A stretch of 7,029 nt of DNA from Anaerolineae bacterium (GTDB lineage Bacteria > Chloroflexota > Anaerolineae > UBA4142), in assembly GCA_027457205.1 (NCBI GenBank), contig DAIDTM010000508.1:1-7029 (forward strand), read 5' to 3'. Under the pieces are notes generated by a model. That model was given only the letters and a program-made list of their open reading frames with translations. It did no database searches and was not told the origin of the DNA. Positions 1 through 5,751 of the stretch are shown here, piece after piece; positions within the stretch are counted from its first letter, which is position 1; every line of letters starts with the position of its first letter. The position numbers and the translations under genes are program-made.

Positions 1-1296
1 GGCATCCAAGCCAACAAACTCGCCGACCTCAATGCGGAAGAAAAACGCCGCTTGTTCCGTCTCGACATCAACCCAGATAGCATCACGTGGATGCGCGTTG
101 TCGATATCAACGACCGCCTGCTCCGCAAGATTCAGATCGGTCTGGGCGACGAAGAAAAAGGCAACGAGCGCTACACGGGCTATGATATTTCCGTGGCTTC
201 CGAAGTCATGGCAATCCTTGGCTTGACGACTAGTATCGAAGATTTGCGCGATCGTCTGAGCCGCGTGGTGATCGGCACGAGCTCGAAAGGCGAAGCGGTT
301 ACCGCGGAAGACCTGGGCGTCGCCGGCGCAATGACCGTTCTGATGAAAGACGCGATCATGCCGAACCTCATGCAGACGCTCGAAGGAACGCCGGCATTCG
401 TGCACGCCGGTCCATTTGCGAATATCGCACACGGCAACTCGTCCATCGTCGCCGATCAGATTGCGCTGAAACTCGCGGATTACGTCGTCACGGAATCCGG
501 CTTTGGCGCGGACATCGGCATGGAAAAATTCTTGGACATCAAGTGCCGCTACTCGGGCTTGATTCCAAACGCAGTGGTTCTCGTCGCAACAGTCCGCGCG
601 CTAAAGATGCACGGCGGCGGACCCAAGGTCGTCGCCGGACGCCCGCTCGACAAAGCGTACACCGAAGCAAATTTGCCGCTCCTTGAAAAAGGGATGGGAA
701 ATCTCCTGAAGCATATCGAGAATGCCAAATCGTTTGGCTTGCCGGTAGTCGTCGCGATCAACTCGTTCAAATACGACACCGACGAGGAAATCAAACTGGT
801 CAAGAGCTTGGTCGAACAAGCCGGCTCGACCGCGGTGAAATGCACGCATTGGATGAACGGCGGCAAGGGCGCGATCGAGCTGGGCGAAGCGGTGATGGAC
901 GCAGCCAAGCAAAAGAGCAACTTTGAATTCCTCTATCCGCTCGATATGCCGATCAAGAAAAAGATCGAAACGATTGCAACCAAGATCTACGGCGCGGACG
1001 GCGTGGACTATTCGCCGGAAGCCGAAAAGAAAATCGAACTCTACACCAAGCTCGGCTTCGCCGACTTGCCGATCTGCATGGCAAAGACGCACCTGAGTTT
1101 GACGCACGACCCCGCGCTCAAGGGTCGTCCGACCGGCTGGCGTCTGCCAGTCCGCGACATTCGCGCGTCCGTTGGCGCAGGATTCCTTTATCCCCTCTGC
1201 GGCACGATGCGCACGATGCCCGGCTTGCCCTCGCGTCCCGTGTTCTACGATGTCGATCTCGATCTAAAGACTGGCAAAGTGGTGGGATTGTTTTAA
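1..1296 (+). CDS. fhs: Formate-tetrahydrofolate ligase (10-formyl-THF synthetase), 5'-truncated by the window edge
   Basis: This enzyme joins formate to tetrahydrofolate using ATP, giving 10-formyl-THF; it is a cytoplasmic step of the methyl branch of the Wood-Ljungdahl pathway. The frame is open from base 1 and ends with TAA at 1294-1296, leaving 431 residues. The family is usually about 555-590 residues, so roughly 130-150 N-terminal residues, including the ATP P-loop, lie outside the window. Recognisable family blocks are VVDINDRLLRKIQIGLG (about residue 38), ISVASEVMAILGL, a TLEGTPAFVHAGPFANIAHG block near 130, DYVVTESGFGADIGMEKF, ALKMHGGGP, VVVAINSFKYDTDEE, and a C-terminal VGAGFLYPLCGTMRTMPGLP followed by KVVGLF. 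A TTG at 52 is only an internal codon, since homology continues upstream of it. The gene is followed by an 82-nt repeat-bearing spacer and then the DUF166 gene. The family call is secure; the missing N-terminus cannot be judged. Confidence 0.97.
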   Translation, partial: GIQANKLADLNAEEKRRLFRLDINPDSITWMRVVDINDRLLRKIQIGLGDEEKGNERYTGYDISVASEVMAILGLTTSIEDLRDRLSRVVIGTSSKGEAVTAEDLGVAGAMTVLMKDAIMPNLMQTLEGTPAFVHAGPFANIAHGNSSIVADQIALKLADYVVTESGFGADIGMEKFLDIKCRYSGLIPNAVVLVATVRALKMHGGGPKVVAGRPLDKAYTEANLPLLEKGMGNLLKHIENAKSFGLPVVVAINSFKYDTDEEIKLVKSLVEQAGSTAVKCTHWMNGGKGAIELGEAVMDAAKQKSNFEFLYPLDMPIKKKIETIATKIYGADGVDYSPEAEKKIELYTKLGFADLPICMAKTHLSLTHDPALKGRPTGWRLPVRDIRASVGAGFLYPLCGTMRTMPGLPSRPVFYDVDLDLKTGKVVGLF

Positions 1297-1301
1297 AGAA
1301 A

Positions 1302-1373
1302 GTAGACAAGTAGACAGGGAAACAAGTCAACAAGTCCGCTCCCTGTCTACTTGTCTACCGGTTTCCTTGTATA
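1302..1373. repeat. Octamer-unit palindromic repeat between fhs and the DUF166 gene
   Basis: The spacer contains a perfect 19-bp inverted repeat: 1302-1320 pairs with 1340-1358, separated by a 19-nt loop. The arms are themselves made of 8-nt units. The unit agtagaca occurs twice in tandem at 1301-1316, and its reverse complement tgtctact begins at 1344 and recurs almost completely at 1352. The loop holds a second exact tandem octamer, aacaagtc, at 1321-1328 and 1329-1336. Degenerate units such as cttgtata continue to 1373, five bases before the next start codon. The hairpin is not followed by a T run, so it does not look like a classical intrinsic terminator, though it could act in RNA processing or transcript stability. 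I do not recognise it as a named repeat family. Confidence 0.85.
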
Positions 1374-1378
1374 CTCAG

Positions 1379-2173
1379 ATGAGGATTCTCGCTGTCGTCT
1401 CTGGCGAATTCGGGCGGCGATTTGCCCAAAACCTGCGCGAGCACGGTCCCAAAACTTGGACGGTGAACGTGTGGACCGCGCCTTTACACTTTCCGATCGT
1501 CATCGACGAACCGCGCGATTTTTTGCCTACCGCGTTGCCATCCACCGATTTGATTCTCGCCGCCGGCGAGCATCCGGGCATTGCCGAATTGCTGCCCGAC
1601 CTCGCGCAGATGACCGGCGCGCGCGCGATGATCGCGCCAGTCGACCGCGTGGAGTGGCTGCCGAAAGGACTGATGAACCAACTGCGCGGCTGGATGAAAC
1701 AAGTCGGCGTCGAATGCGTCTTCCCCAAACCGTTCTGCTCTCTCACCGAACATAGCTACAGTCTGCGCGGCGAGCGCGTCGAATACGACAATGCTTTGAT
1801 TTCGGAATTCGCCCGGCATTTCGGCAAGCCCATCGTCAAGGTCGCCGTGGACGAAACCGCCAGGACGATCGCCGATGTTCAAGTCGAACGCGACGCCACC
1901 TGCGGCTGTATGCGCTTCGTCGCGCAGGGCATTATCGGGATCAAGGTCGACGACGCCGAGTATGAAGCCGGGATGCTGCACCATCATTTTCCCTGTCTCG
2001 CCTCGATGGGCATCGACTCAGATTACAACGACACATTACTGCACGTCAGCGGCAACATATTCAAGGAAGCGTTCGCGGCAGAAATCAAATCGCATGTTGA
2101 GACGCTGTATTTTCGACCGGAGGGTTTCGTGGAGAAATCAGAGCTGAACCCGGTCGATAGCGCCAACCCATAG
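1379..2173 (+). CDS. DUF166 family protein (function unknown), cysteine-rich putative metal or Fe-S protein
   Basis: This 264-residue protein matches what I recall of Pfam DUF166 (PF02593), found in methanogens and in some anaerobic bacteria; databases sometimes mislabel it thymidylate synthase, and a (seleno)protein branch is named DfsP. The N-terminus, MRILAVVSGEFGRRF, looks like a beta-strand/glycine loop/helix as in nucleotide-binding folds, and DLILAAGEHP near 57 may be a second strand. Five cysteines fall in family-like motifs: VECVFPKPFC (C113, C120), DATCGCMRF (C175, C177) and HHHFPCLASM (C206, preceded by three histidines). These could hold a metal or Fe-S cluster, which is inference. 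No in-frame TGA is present, so this is not a selenoprotein form. ATG 1379 is preferred over TTG 1367 because the conserved MRILxVVSG start follows it directly. No Shine-Dalgarno sequence precedes it. Its position between fhs and cooS points to one-carbon metabolism or CODH maturation. Confidence 0.8.
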   Translation: MRILAVVSGEFGRRFAQNLREHGPKTWTVNVWTAPLHFPIVIDEPRDFLPTALPSTDLILAAGEHPGIAELLPDLAQMTGARAMIAPVDRVEWLPKGLMNQLRGWMKQVGVECVFPKPFCSLTEHSYSLRGERVEYDNALISEFARHFGKPIVKVAVDETARTIADVQVERDATCGCMRFVAQGIIGIKVDDAEYEAGMLHHHFPCLASMGIDSDYNDTLLHVSGNIFKEAFAAEIKSHVETLYFRPEGFVEKSELNPVDSANP

Positions 2174-2231
2174 TCAGGTCGATTCGCAATCTCTTTATCC
2201 GCCATCGACAATTCTGGAGGAGAGGATACCG

Positions 2232-2561
2232 ATGAAAAAAGTTACGTTGACCATTCCCGCGATGTACGCTGATCATCACGTCACGCGCGTCAAGAACTTG
2301 CTTAGCCCGCTTGCCGGCGTGGAGAACGTCATCGCGAGTTCCGCGTTCAAAGAAGTCGTCATCGAATATGACGAGACCAAGACCTCGGAAGCGGCGCTGG
2401 GCAAGGCGCTCGTGGATGCCGGCTATGCGCCCGGTGTGGAAGAAATCGTGGTGACAAGTCCCTTCGCGACGCCTGATGTCGCGTGGGAAAAACTTGGCGT
2501 CCGTTCAACTGAAACCAGCCAAGTCGATCTGCAACTGTCCGGTGAGTTCAGAAAATACTAG
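2232..2561 (+). CDS. HMA-fold (heavy-metal-associated-like) small protein lacking the CxxC motif
   Basis: This 109-residue soluble protein has a ferredoxin-like beta-alpha-beta-beta-alpha-beta domain over residues 1-68: KKVTLTIPAM, a helix from about 16 to 27, LAGVENV, an EVVIEYDETKTSEAALGKAL stretch, and VDAGYAP. These are the landmarks of HMA domains of copper chaperones and P-type ATPases. The canonical GMxCxxC metal loop is instead AMYADHH (residues 10-16), so both cysteines are replaced, by Ala13 and His16. The protein contains no cysteine at all, but His15-His16 remain in the loop. A tail of about 40 residues (70-109), ending LSGEFRKY, is not part of a standard HMA domain. ATG 2232 has a strong GGAGG at 2216-2220. 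The gene lies 58 nt after DUF166 and 86 nt before cooS. A role in nickel handling or CODH assembly is possible but rests only on position; a metal-free regulatory or docking domain is equally possible. Confidence 0.8.
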   Translation: MKKVTLTIPAMYADHHVTRVKNLLSPLAGVENVIASSAFKEVVIEYDETKTSEAALGKALVDAGYAPGVEEIVVTSPFATPDVAWEKLGVRSTETSQVDLQLSGEFRKY

Positions 2562-2635
2562 ACGAGAAGCGAGTAACGAGTGGCGAAGACCAAGAAGCAT
2601 TTCGCCCCACGCCCCTCGCAATTCGCAATTCTTCA
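2562..2635. repeat. Heptamer-unit imperfect palindromic repeat upstream of cooS
   Basis: Starting directly after the HMA-like stop codon, 2562-2589 reads as four consecutive 7-nt units related to rcgagtr (for example gcgagta at 2569 and acgagtg at 2576). On the far side, 2601-2635 reads as five 7-nt units, including ctcgcaa at 2615 and ttcgcaa at 2622, with gcaattc exactly duplicated at 2618-2631. The two halves are inverted relative to each other: 2569-2587 against 2601-2619 matches at 14 of 19 positions. The block ends just before the cooS ribosome binding site. Its architecture resembles the repeats at 1302 and 5088 despite unrelated sequence. Confidence 0.6.
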
Positions 2636-2647
2636 CAGGAGGAGAGA

Positions 2648-4657
2648 ATGGCAAGAGAAGCTGCTCCCAAGCTCCAGACGATTGATCCCGCTGCGGCGGA
2701 AATGATAAAGCGCGCGGACGAACTGGGCTATTCAACCGCGTTCAGCCGCGCCGCCAAGATGGCTGCCTGCCCCATCGGCGCAGAAGGCGCGTGCTGCTCG
2801 ATGTGCAATATGGGACCCTGCCGTCTGGTGCCGACCAAGGCAAATCCGGATCCCGTCGGCATTTGCGGCGCAACGCGCGCCACCGTCGCCGCGCGCAATA
2901 TGGCGCGCCACATCGCGGCAGGCGCGGCGGCTCACAGCGATCACGGGCGTGACCTGATCTTTACGCTCGACGCCGTCGCCAAAGACGAAGCGCAGGGGTA
3001 CGAACTGCGCGACCAGGCGAAACTTCAGACGATTGCCAAGTACTTTGGCATCAAAGTCGACGGACGCACCGCGCGGGAAATCGCCGGCGACGTTGCCGCC
3101 AAAGCGATTGCGGATATGGCGGGACAAAAGGGCGAATTGAATTATCTCAAGCGCGCCCCCAAGAAACGCCAAGAGATTTGGCGCAGTCTCGGTCTCATGC
3201 CGCGCGGCGTCGACCGCGAGGTCGTAGATATTCTGCACCGCACGCATATGGGCGATGACCAGGACGCCGACCACCTCTTGCTCGGCGCGATGCGCTGCGC
3301 TCTGGGCGACGGCTGGGGCGGCTCGATGATGGCGACCGACATTTCGGATGTGCTCTTCGGCACGCCGTCGCCGCTCGTCACCAAGGTCAATCTCGGCGTG
3401 CTGCAAAACAACGAGGTCAACATCATCGTTCACGGTAACGAGCCGACGCTGTCCGAAATGATCGTGCGCGTCGTCAACGAGCCGGAAATGATCGAGTACG
3501 CCAAATCGAAAGGCGCGCAAGGCATCAACCTCGCCGGCATTTGCTGCACCGCGAACGAAACGCTGATGCGTCAGGGCGTGCCGAGCGCGGGCAACGACTT
3601 GAACCAGGAGCTTGCCATCATTACCGGCGCGGTCGAAGCGATGATCGTGGACGTGCAGTGCATCATGCAATCGCTGTCAGACCTGTCGACCAAGTTCCAC
3701 ACCAAATTCATCACAACCTCACCCAAAGTAAAAATCGAAGGCGCGACGCACATCGAGTTCGACGAACATCACGCGCTCGACATCGCGCGGCAAATCGTTC
3801 GCCTCGCAATCGACAATTACCCGAATCGCAAGAACACGCAAATCCCGACCCACGTGGCAGACCTCGTGCCCGGCTTTTCGCACGAGTACATCCGCTACAT
3901 GCTGGGCGGCGTCTACCGCGGTTCGTTCCGCCCGCTGAACGATGCGATTATGGCGGGACGCTTGCGCGGCGTCGCCGGCGTCGTCGGATGCAACAATCCG
4001 CGCGTGACGCACGACGAAGCGCACAACTATATCGTCAAGGAATTCCTCAAGAACGACGTACTCGTCGTGCAGACTGGCTGCGGCGCGCTCGCCAACGGCA
4101 AGTACGGCTTGCTGCTCGGCGAAGCGGCGATGGATTACGCCGGTCCCGGTTTGCGCGAGGTGTGCGAAGCAATTGGCATTCCGCCGGTGCTGCACATGGG
4201 TTCGTGCGTGGACAACTCGCGCATCCTCACCGTGCTCAGCGAGATGGCGACCGAGGGCGGCTTGGGCGAAGACATCAGCGACATTCCGGGCGTCGGCATC
4301 GCGCCCGAATGGATGAGCGAAAAGGCGCTGTCGATCGGCGCGTACTTTGCGGCGTCCGGCGTCTATGTGTTGTTCGGCGTCAATTCGCCCATCGAGAACA
4401 GCGACGCGGTGACCAAGATCATGAGCGAGGGCTGGGAAAAGATCGTCGGCGGCAAGATGGAATTCGTGCCCGATTCGGCGGAAATCGTTCGCCGCTCGCT
4501 CGCGCACATCGACGCGAAACGCGCCGCGCTGAAGCTGCCGCCGTACGACGCCAGCAAGTGGGGCAAGTCCGGCGACGAGCGCATGCAGCAACTGCTTGCG
4601 CTGAAGGAAGAGGAACGGCGCAAGGCGATCTACGGCGCGCCGGTGCCGGCGGAATAA
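2648..4657 (+). CDS. cooS: Anaerobic nickel carbon monoxide dehydrogenase catalytic subunit
   Basis: The enzyme reversibly oxidises CO to CO2 at a Ni-4Fe-4S C-cluster; in acetogenic carbon fixation it runs as CO2 reduction and supplies CO to acetyl-CoA synthase. It is a cytoplasmic homodimer in this family. The 669 residues match the usual 620-680. N-terminal cysteines in CPIGAEGACCSMCNMGPC give D-cluster C41 and C49 and B-cluster C50, C53, C58 and C73, with spacings close to those I recall for Carboxydothermus CODH-II. C-cluster ligands are all visible: H262 (VHGNEP), C300 (GICCTANE), C338 (VQCIM), C448 (GCNN), C478 (TGCGA) and C520 (GSCVDNSR). K559 (WMSEKALSIG) fits the catalytic lysine and H88/H96/H99 the proton-path histidines. 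ATG 2648 is supported by AGGAGG at 2637-2642. It could equally be called acsA, the CODH subunit of a CODH/ACS complex; no acsB, acsC, acsD or cooC is in view to decide. Confidence 0.97.
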   Translation: MAREAAPKLQTIDPAAAEMIKRADELGYSTAFSRAAKMAACPIGAEGACCSMCNMGPCRLVPTKANPDPVGICGATRATVAARNMARHIAAGAAAHSDHGRDLIFTLDAVAKDEAQGYELRDQAKLQTIAKYFGIKVDGRTAREIAGDVAAKAIADMAGQKGELNYLKRAPKKRQEIWRSLGLMPRGVDREVVDILHRTHMGDDQDADHLLLGAMRCALGDGWGGSMMATDISDVLFGTPSPLVTKVNLGVLQNNEVNIIVHGNEPTLSEMIVRVVNEPEMIEYAKSKGAQGINLAGICCTANETLMRQGVPSAGNDLNQELAIITGAVEAMIVDVQCIMQSLSDLSTKFHTKFITTSPKVKIEGATHIEFDEHHALDIARQIVRLAIDNYPNRKNTQIPTHVADLVPGFSHEYIRYMLGGVYRGSFRPLNDAIMAGRLRGVAGVVGCNNPRVTHDEAHNYIVKEFLKNDVLVVQTGCGALANGKYGLLLGEAAMDYAGPGLREVCEAIGIPPVLHMGSCVDNSRILTVLSEMATEGGLGEDISDIPGVGIAPEWMSEKALSIGAYFAASGVYVLFGVNSPIENSDAVTKIMSEGWEKIVGGKMEFVPDSAEIVRRSLAHIDAKRAALKLPPYDASKWGKSGDERMQQLLALKEEERRKAIYGAPVPAE

Positions 4658-4667
4658 AGAGTTCGGT

Positions 4668-4695
4668 GTAGGGGCGGGGCGGACCTCGCCCCTAC
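4668..4695. repeat. GC-rich 12-bp hairpin in the cooS-ferredoxin spacer
   Basis: The arms 4668-4679 and 4684-4695 pair over 12 positions with one G-T wobble and a 4-nt loop (cgga). The core is gtaggggcg opposite cgcccctac. Hairpins of this type recur between genes in several Chloroflexota and cyanobacterial genomes, as far as I recall. No T run follows. It sits 10 nt after the cooS stop codon, so it may protect the 3' end of the upstream message. Confidence 0.75.
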
Positions 4696-4696
4696 G

Positions 4697-4728
4697 GAGC
4701 AGCGGCACAAGGACGTGCCCTGCTCTTT
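4697..4728 (+). terminator. Possible intrinsic terminator or attenuating hairpin after cooS
   Basis: Stem halves gagcag (4697-4702) and ctgctc (4720-4725) extend inward, past one bulged C at 4703, into ggcac (4704-4708) and gtgcc (4715-4719), giving 11 base pairs around a 6-nt loop. The sequence continues with TTTCT, a weak T run. It abuts the preceding hairpin by one base. It may end or weaken transcription from cooS before the ferredoxin gene. The short T run and the tandem-hairpin setting leave open that it is simply half of a mobile palindromic repeat. The rest of this spacer (4729-4788) shows only a 6-bp hairpin, 4748-4753 with 4761-4766. Confidence 0.45.
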
Positions 4729-4788
4729 CTAACCACGTCAAACCATACGAAGGGCAACAACCTTCGCCAGATTGACGAATCAGATTGT

Positions 4789-4795
4789 GGAGGAG
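4789..4795 (+). promoter_or_regulatory. Ribosome binding site fixing the ferredoxin start
   Basis: GGAGGAG at 4789-4795, with its GGAGG core 8 nt before ATG 4802, selects that codon. The longer reading from TTG at 4772 would place this site inside the coding region and add ten residues that ferredoxins of this type lack. Confidence 0.85.
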
Positions 4796-4801
4796 TTGGA
4801 A

Positions 4802-5062
4802 ATGGCGTACGTCATCGTCGAACCGTGCATCAACACCAAAGACACCGCGTGCGTGAATGTCTGCCCGGTGGATTGCATTCATCCTAAGAAGGATGAAGGC
4901 GAATTCGAAAAGGTCGATCAGCTCTTTATCGATCCGGACACCTGCATCGACTGCGGCGCGTGCGTGCCGGAATGTCCCGTCAGCGCGATCTTCCCTGAAC
5001 CGGATGTCGCCGACAACATGAAGTCGTACATCGCCAAGAACCGCGACTATTTCAAAAAGTAA
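4802..5062 (+). CDS. Seven-iron ferredoxin ([3Fe-4S][4Fe-4S], Thermus/Azotobacter FdI type)
   Basis: This small 86-residue cytoplasmic electron carrier has nine cysteines. The first motif, C9-x7-C17-x3-C21-P-x2-C25, lacks the second cysteine of a classical CxxCxxC cluster. The second is C48-x2-C51-x2-C54-x3-C58-P. In seven-iron ferredoxins this pattern assigns C9, C17 and C58 to a [3Fe-4S] cluster and C21, C48, C51 and C54 to a [4Fe-4S] cluster; C25 is the free cysteine next to the cluster. The whole sequence, including EPCI near the start, ECPVSAIFPEPDV and the SYIAKNR tail, closely resembles the Thermus thermophilus ferredoxin as I remember it. Location 144 nt after cooS suggests it carries electrons to or from CODH, although a stem followed by Ts lies between them. 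Alternative partners such as 2-oxoacid:ferredoxin oxidoreductases cannot be excluded. Confidence 0.95.
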   Translation: MAYVIVEPCINTKDTACVNVCPVDCIHPKKDEGEFEKVDQLFIDPDTCIDCGACVPECPVSAIFPEPDVADNMKSYIAKNRDYFKK

Positions 5063-5087
5063 ACAGGTTAATCAAAGGCGAATCCAA

Positions 5088-5174
5088 GATTTCAGATTTA
5101 TGATTTATGATTGAAACTCCAATTTCAACACGCGGGTTTGTAAATCGTAAATCTGAAATTTGAAATCCTAAATC
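5088..5174. repeat. AT-rich heptamer-unit palindromic repeat between ferredoxin and GNAT genes
   Basis: The right half, 5140-5174, is five uninterrupted 7-nt units of consensus ntaaatc or tgaaatc (for example gtaaatc at 5140 and 5147, tgaaatc at 5161). The left half, 5088-5112, holds the same units inverted: gatttca at 5088, gatttat at 5095 and 5102, then gatt. As a result 5089-5107 pairs with 5141-5159 at 18 of 19 positions, and the exception is a G-T wobble. Between the halves a nested hairpin forms from ttgaaa (5111-5116) and tttcaa (5123-5128). The block is strikingly AT-rich against GC-rich neighbours. Bases 5063-5087 and 5175-5187 hold nothing else recognisable except a six-G run at 5177-5182 before the next start. 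Confidence 0.85.
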
Positions 5175-5187
5175 GTGGGGGGCGCGT

Positions 5188-5751
5188 ATGCTGGAACAAA
5201 TCGGCAAGTATCGCCAGGTTATTACGCTCTCAGACGGCACGCGCGTCTTGCTGCGCCCGCTGACCGCAGAAGACAAGAACGCGCTGATCGCCATGTTCGA
5301 GCCGACCGGCGCGGACGACCTGCGCTCGATGCGGAACGACGTGCGCAACCGCGAGATGGTGGGCAAGTGGGCAGAGACCGTCGATTACAAAAAGGTCTTT
5401 CCGCTGCTCGCCGTCGTCAACGACCGCATCGTGGGCGATGCGTCGCTCCACTTTCGCAGCGGACCCAGCCGCCACATCGCGGACGTACGCATCTTTCTGA
5501 CGAAAGAATTCCGCCGCCGCGGACTTGGCTCGGCGATGCTCCGGGCGGTGATCGACGCCGCGCGTAAAGCCGGCTTGCAGCAGATCGTCGCGGAGATCGT
5601 GGCAGACCAGGCAAAGGTCGTCAGCGCGTTCCAGCAGTTGGGGTTTGAACTGCGCGCCACGTACCCCGACTATTTCATGATGCCGGACGGCGAGACGCAC
5701 GATGTGGTCGTCCTGATTCTTCGCCTAGCGCCGAAACGAGAAGAATTCTAG
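5188..5751 (+). CDS. GNAT family N-acetyltransferase
   Basis: This 187-residue soluble enzyme should transfer an acyl group, normally acetyl from acetyl-CoA, to an amine; the substrate cannot be read from sequence. The N-terminal strand GTRVLLRPLTAEDKNALIAM (residues 17-36) is the typical GNAT beginning. LLAVVNDRIVGDASL (73-87) supplies the central strands, and RIFLTKEFRRRGLGSAML (101-118) contains the Q/RxxGxG/A acetyl-CoA pyrophosphate loop (R-R-G-L-G). AFQQLGFEL (147-155) is the usual C-terminal NPxAxxFYxxxGF-like segment. The length is normal. ATG 5188 is preceded only by a G-run (5177-5182), 5 nt away, that could serve as a weak Shine-Dalgarno. It is separated from the ferredoxin by an AT-rich repeat and may be independently transcribed. 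A protein-lysine acetyltransferase role responding to acetyl-CoA supply would fit the setting but is speculation. Confidence 0.88.
   Translation: MLEQIGKYRQVITLSDGTRVLLRPLTAEDKNALIAMFEPTGADDLRSMRNDVRNREMVGKWAETVDYKKVFPLLAVVNDRIVGDASLHFRSGPSRHIADVRIFLTKEFRRRGLGSAMLRAVIDAARKAGLQQIVAEIVADQAKVVSAFQQLGFELRATYPDYFMMPDGETHDVVVLILRLAPKREEF

Noticed and set aside
52..54. TTG as the start of formate-tetrahydrofolate ligase
   Set aside because: The same frame is open to base 1 and the protein lacks the family's N-terminal P-loop region, so the gene continues upstream of the window.
1301..1358. Repeats considered as a CRISPR array
   Set aside because: Units are only 7-8 nt, contiguous without unique spacers, and half are inverted; no cas gene is nearby.
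2732..3670. Long minus-strand open frame (312 codons) opposite cooS
   Set aside because: It lies wholly inside cooS, whose protein matches family motifs throughout. The minus-strand translation is rich in His, Arg, Ala and Val with no recognisable domain; it is a by-product of GC-rich codons.
3541..4671. Plus-strand open frame (376 codons) in another phase of cooS
   Set aside because: The translation is extremely arginine-rich with no motif, while the cooS phase carries all C-cluster ligands across the same stretch.
3719..4882. Long minus-strand open frame (387 codons) across the cooS 3' half, spacer and ferredoxin start
   Set aside because: It overlaps two well-supported genes and crosses the hairpin spacer; its composition is Arg/Ala/Asp-rich low complexity typical of an antisense shadow.
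5099..5111. Two TATGAT boxes as a promoter for the GNAT gene
   Set aside because: They are by-products of the gatttat heptamer repeats and no -35-like hexamer lies at a suitable distance; a promoter here is possible but unsupported.
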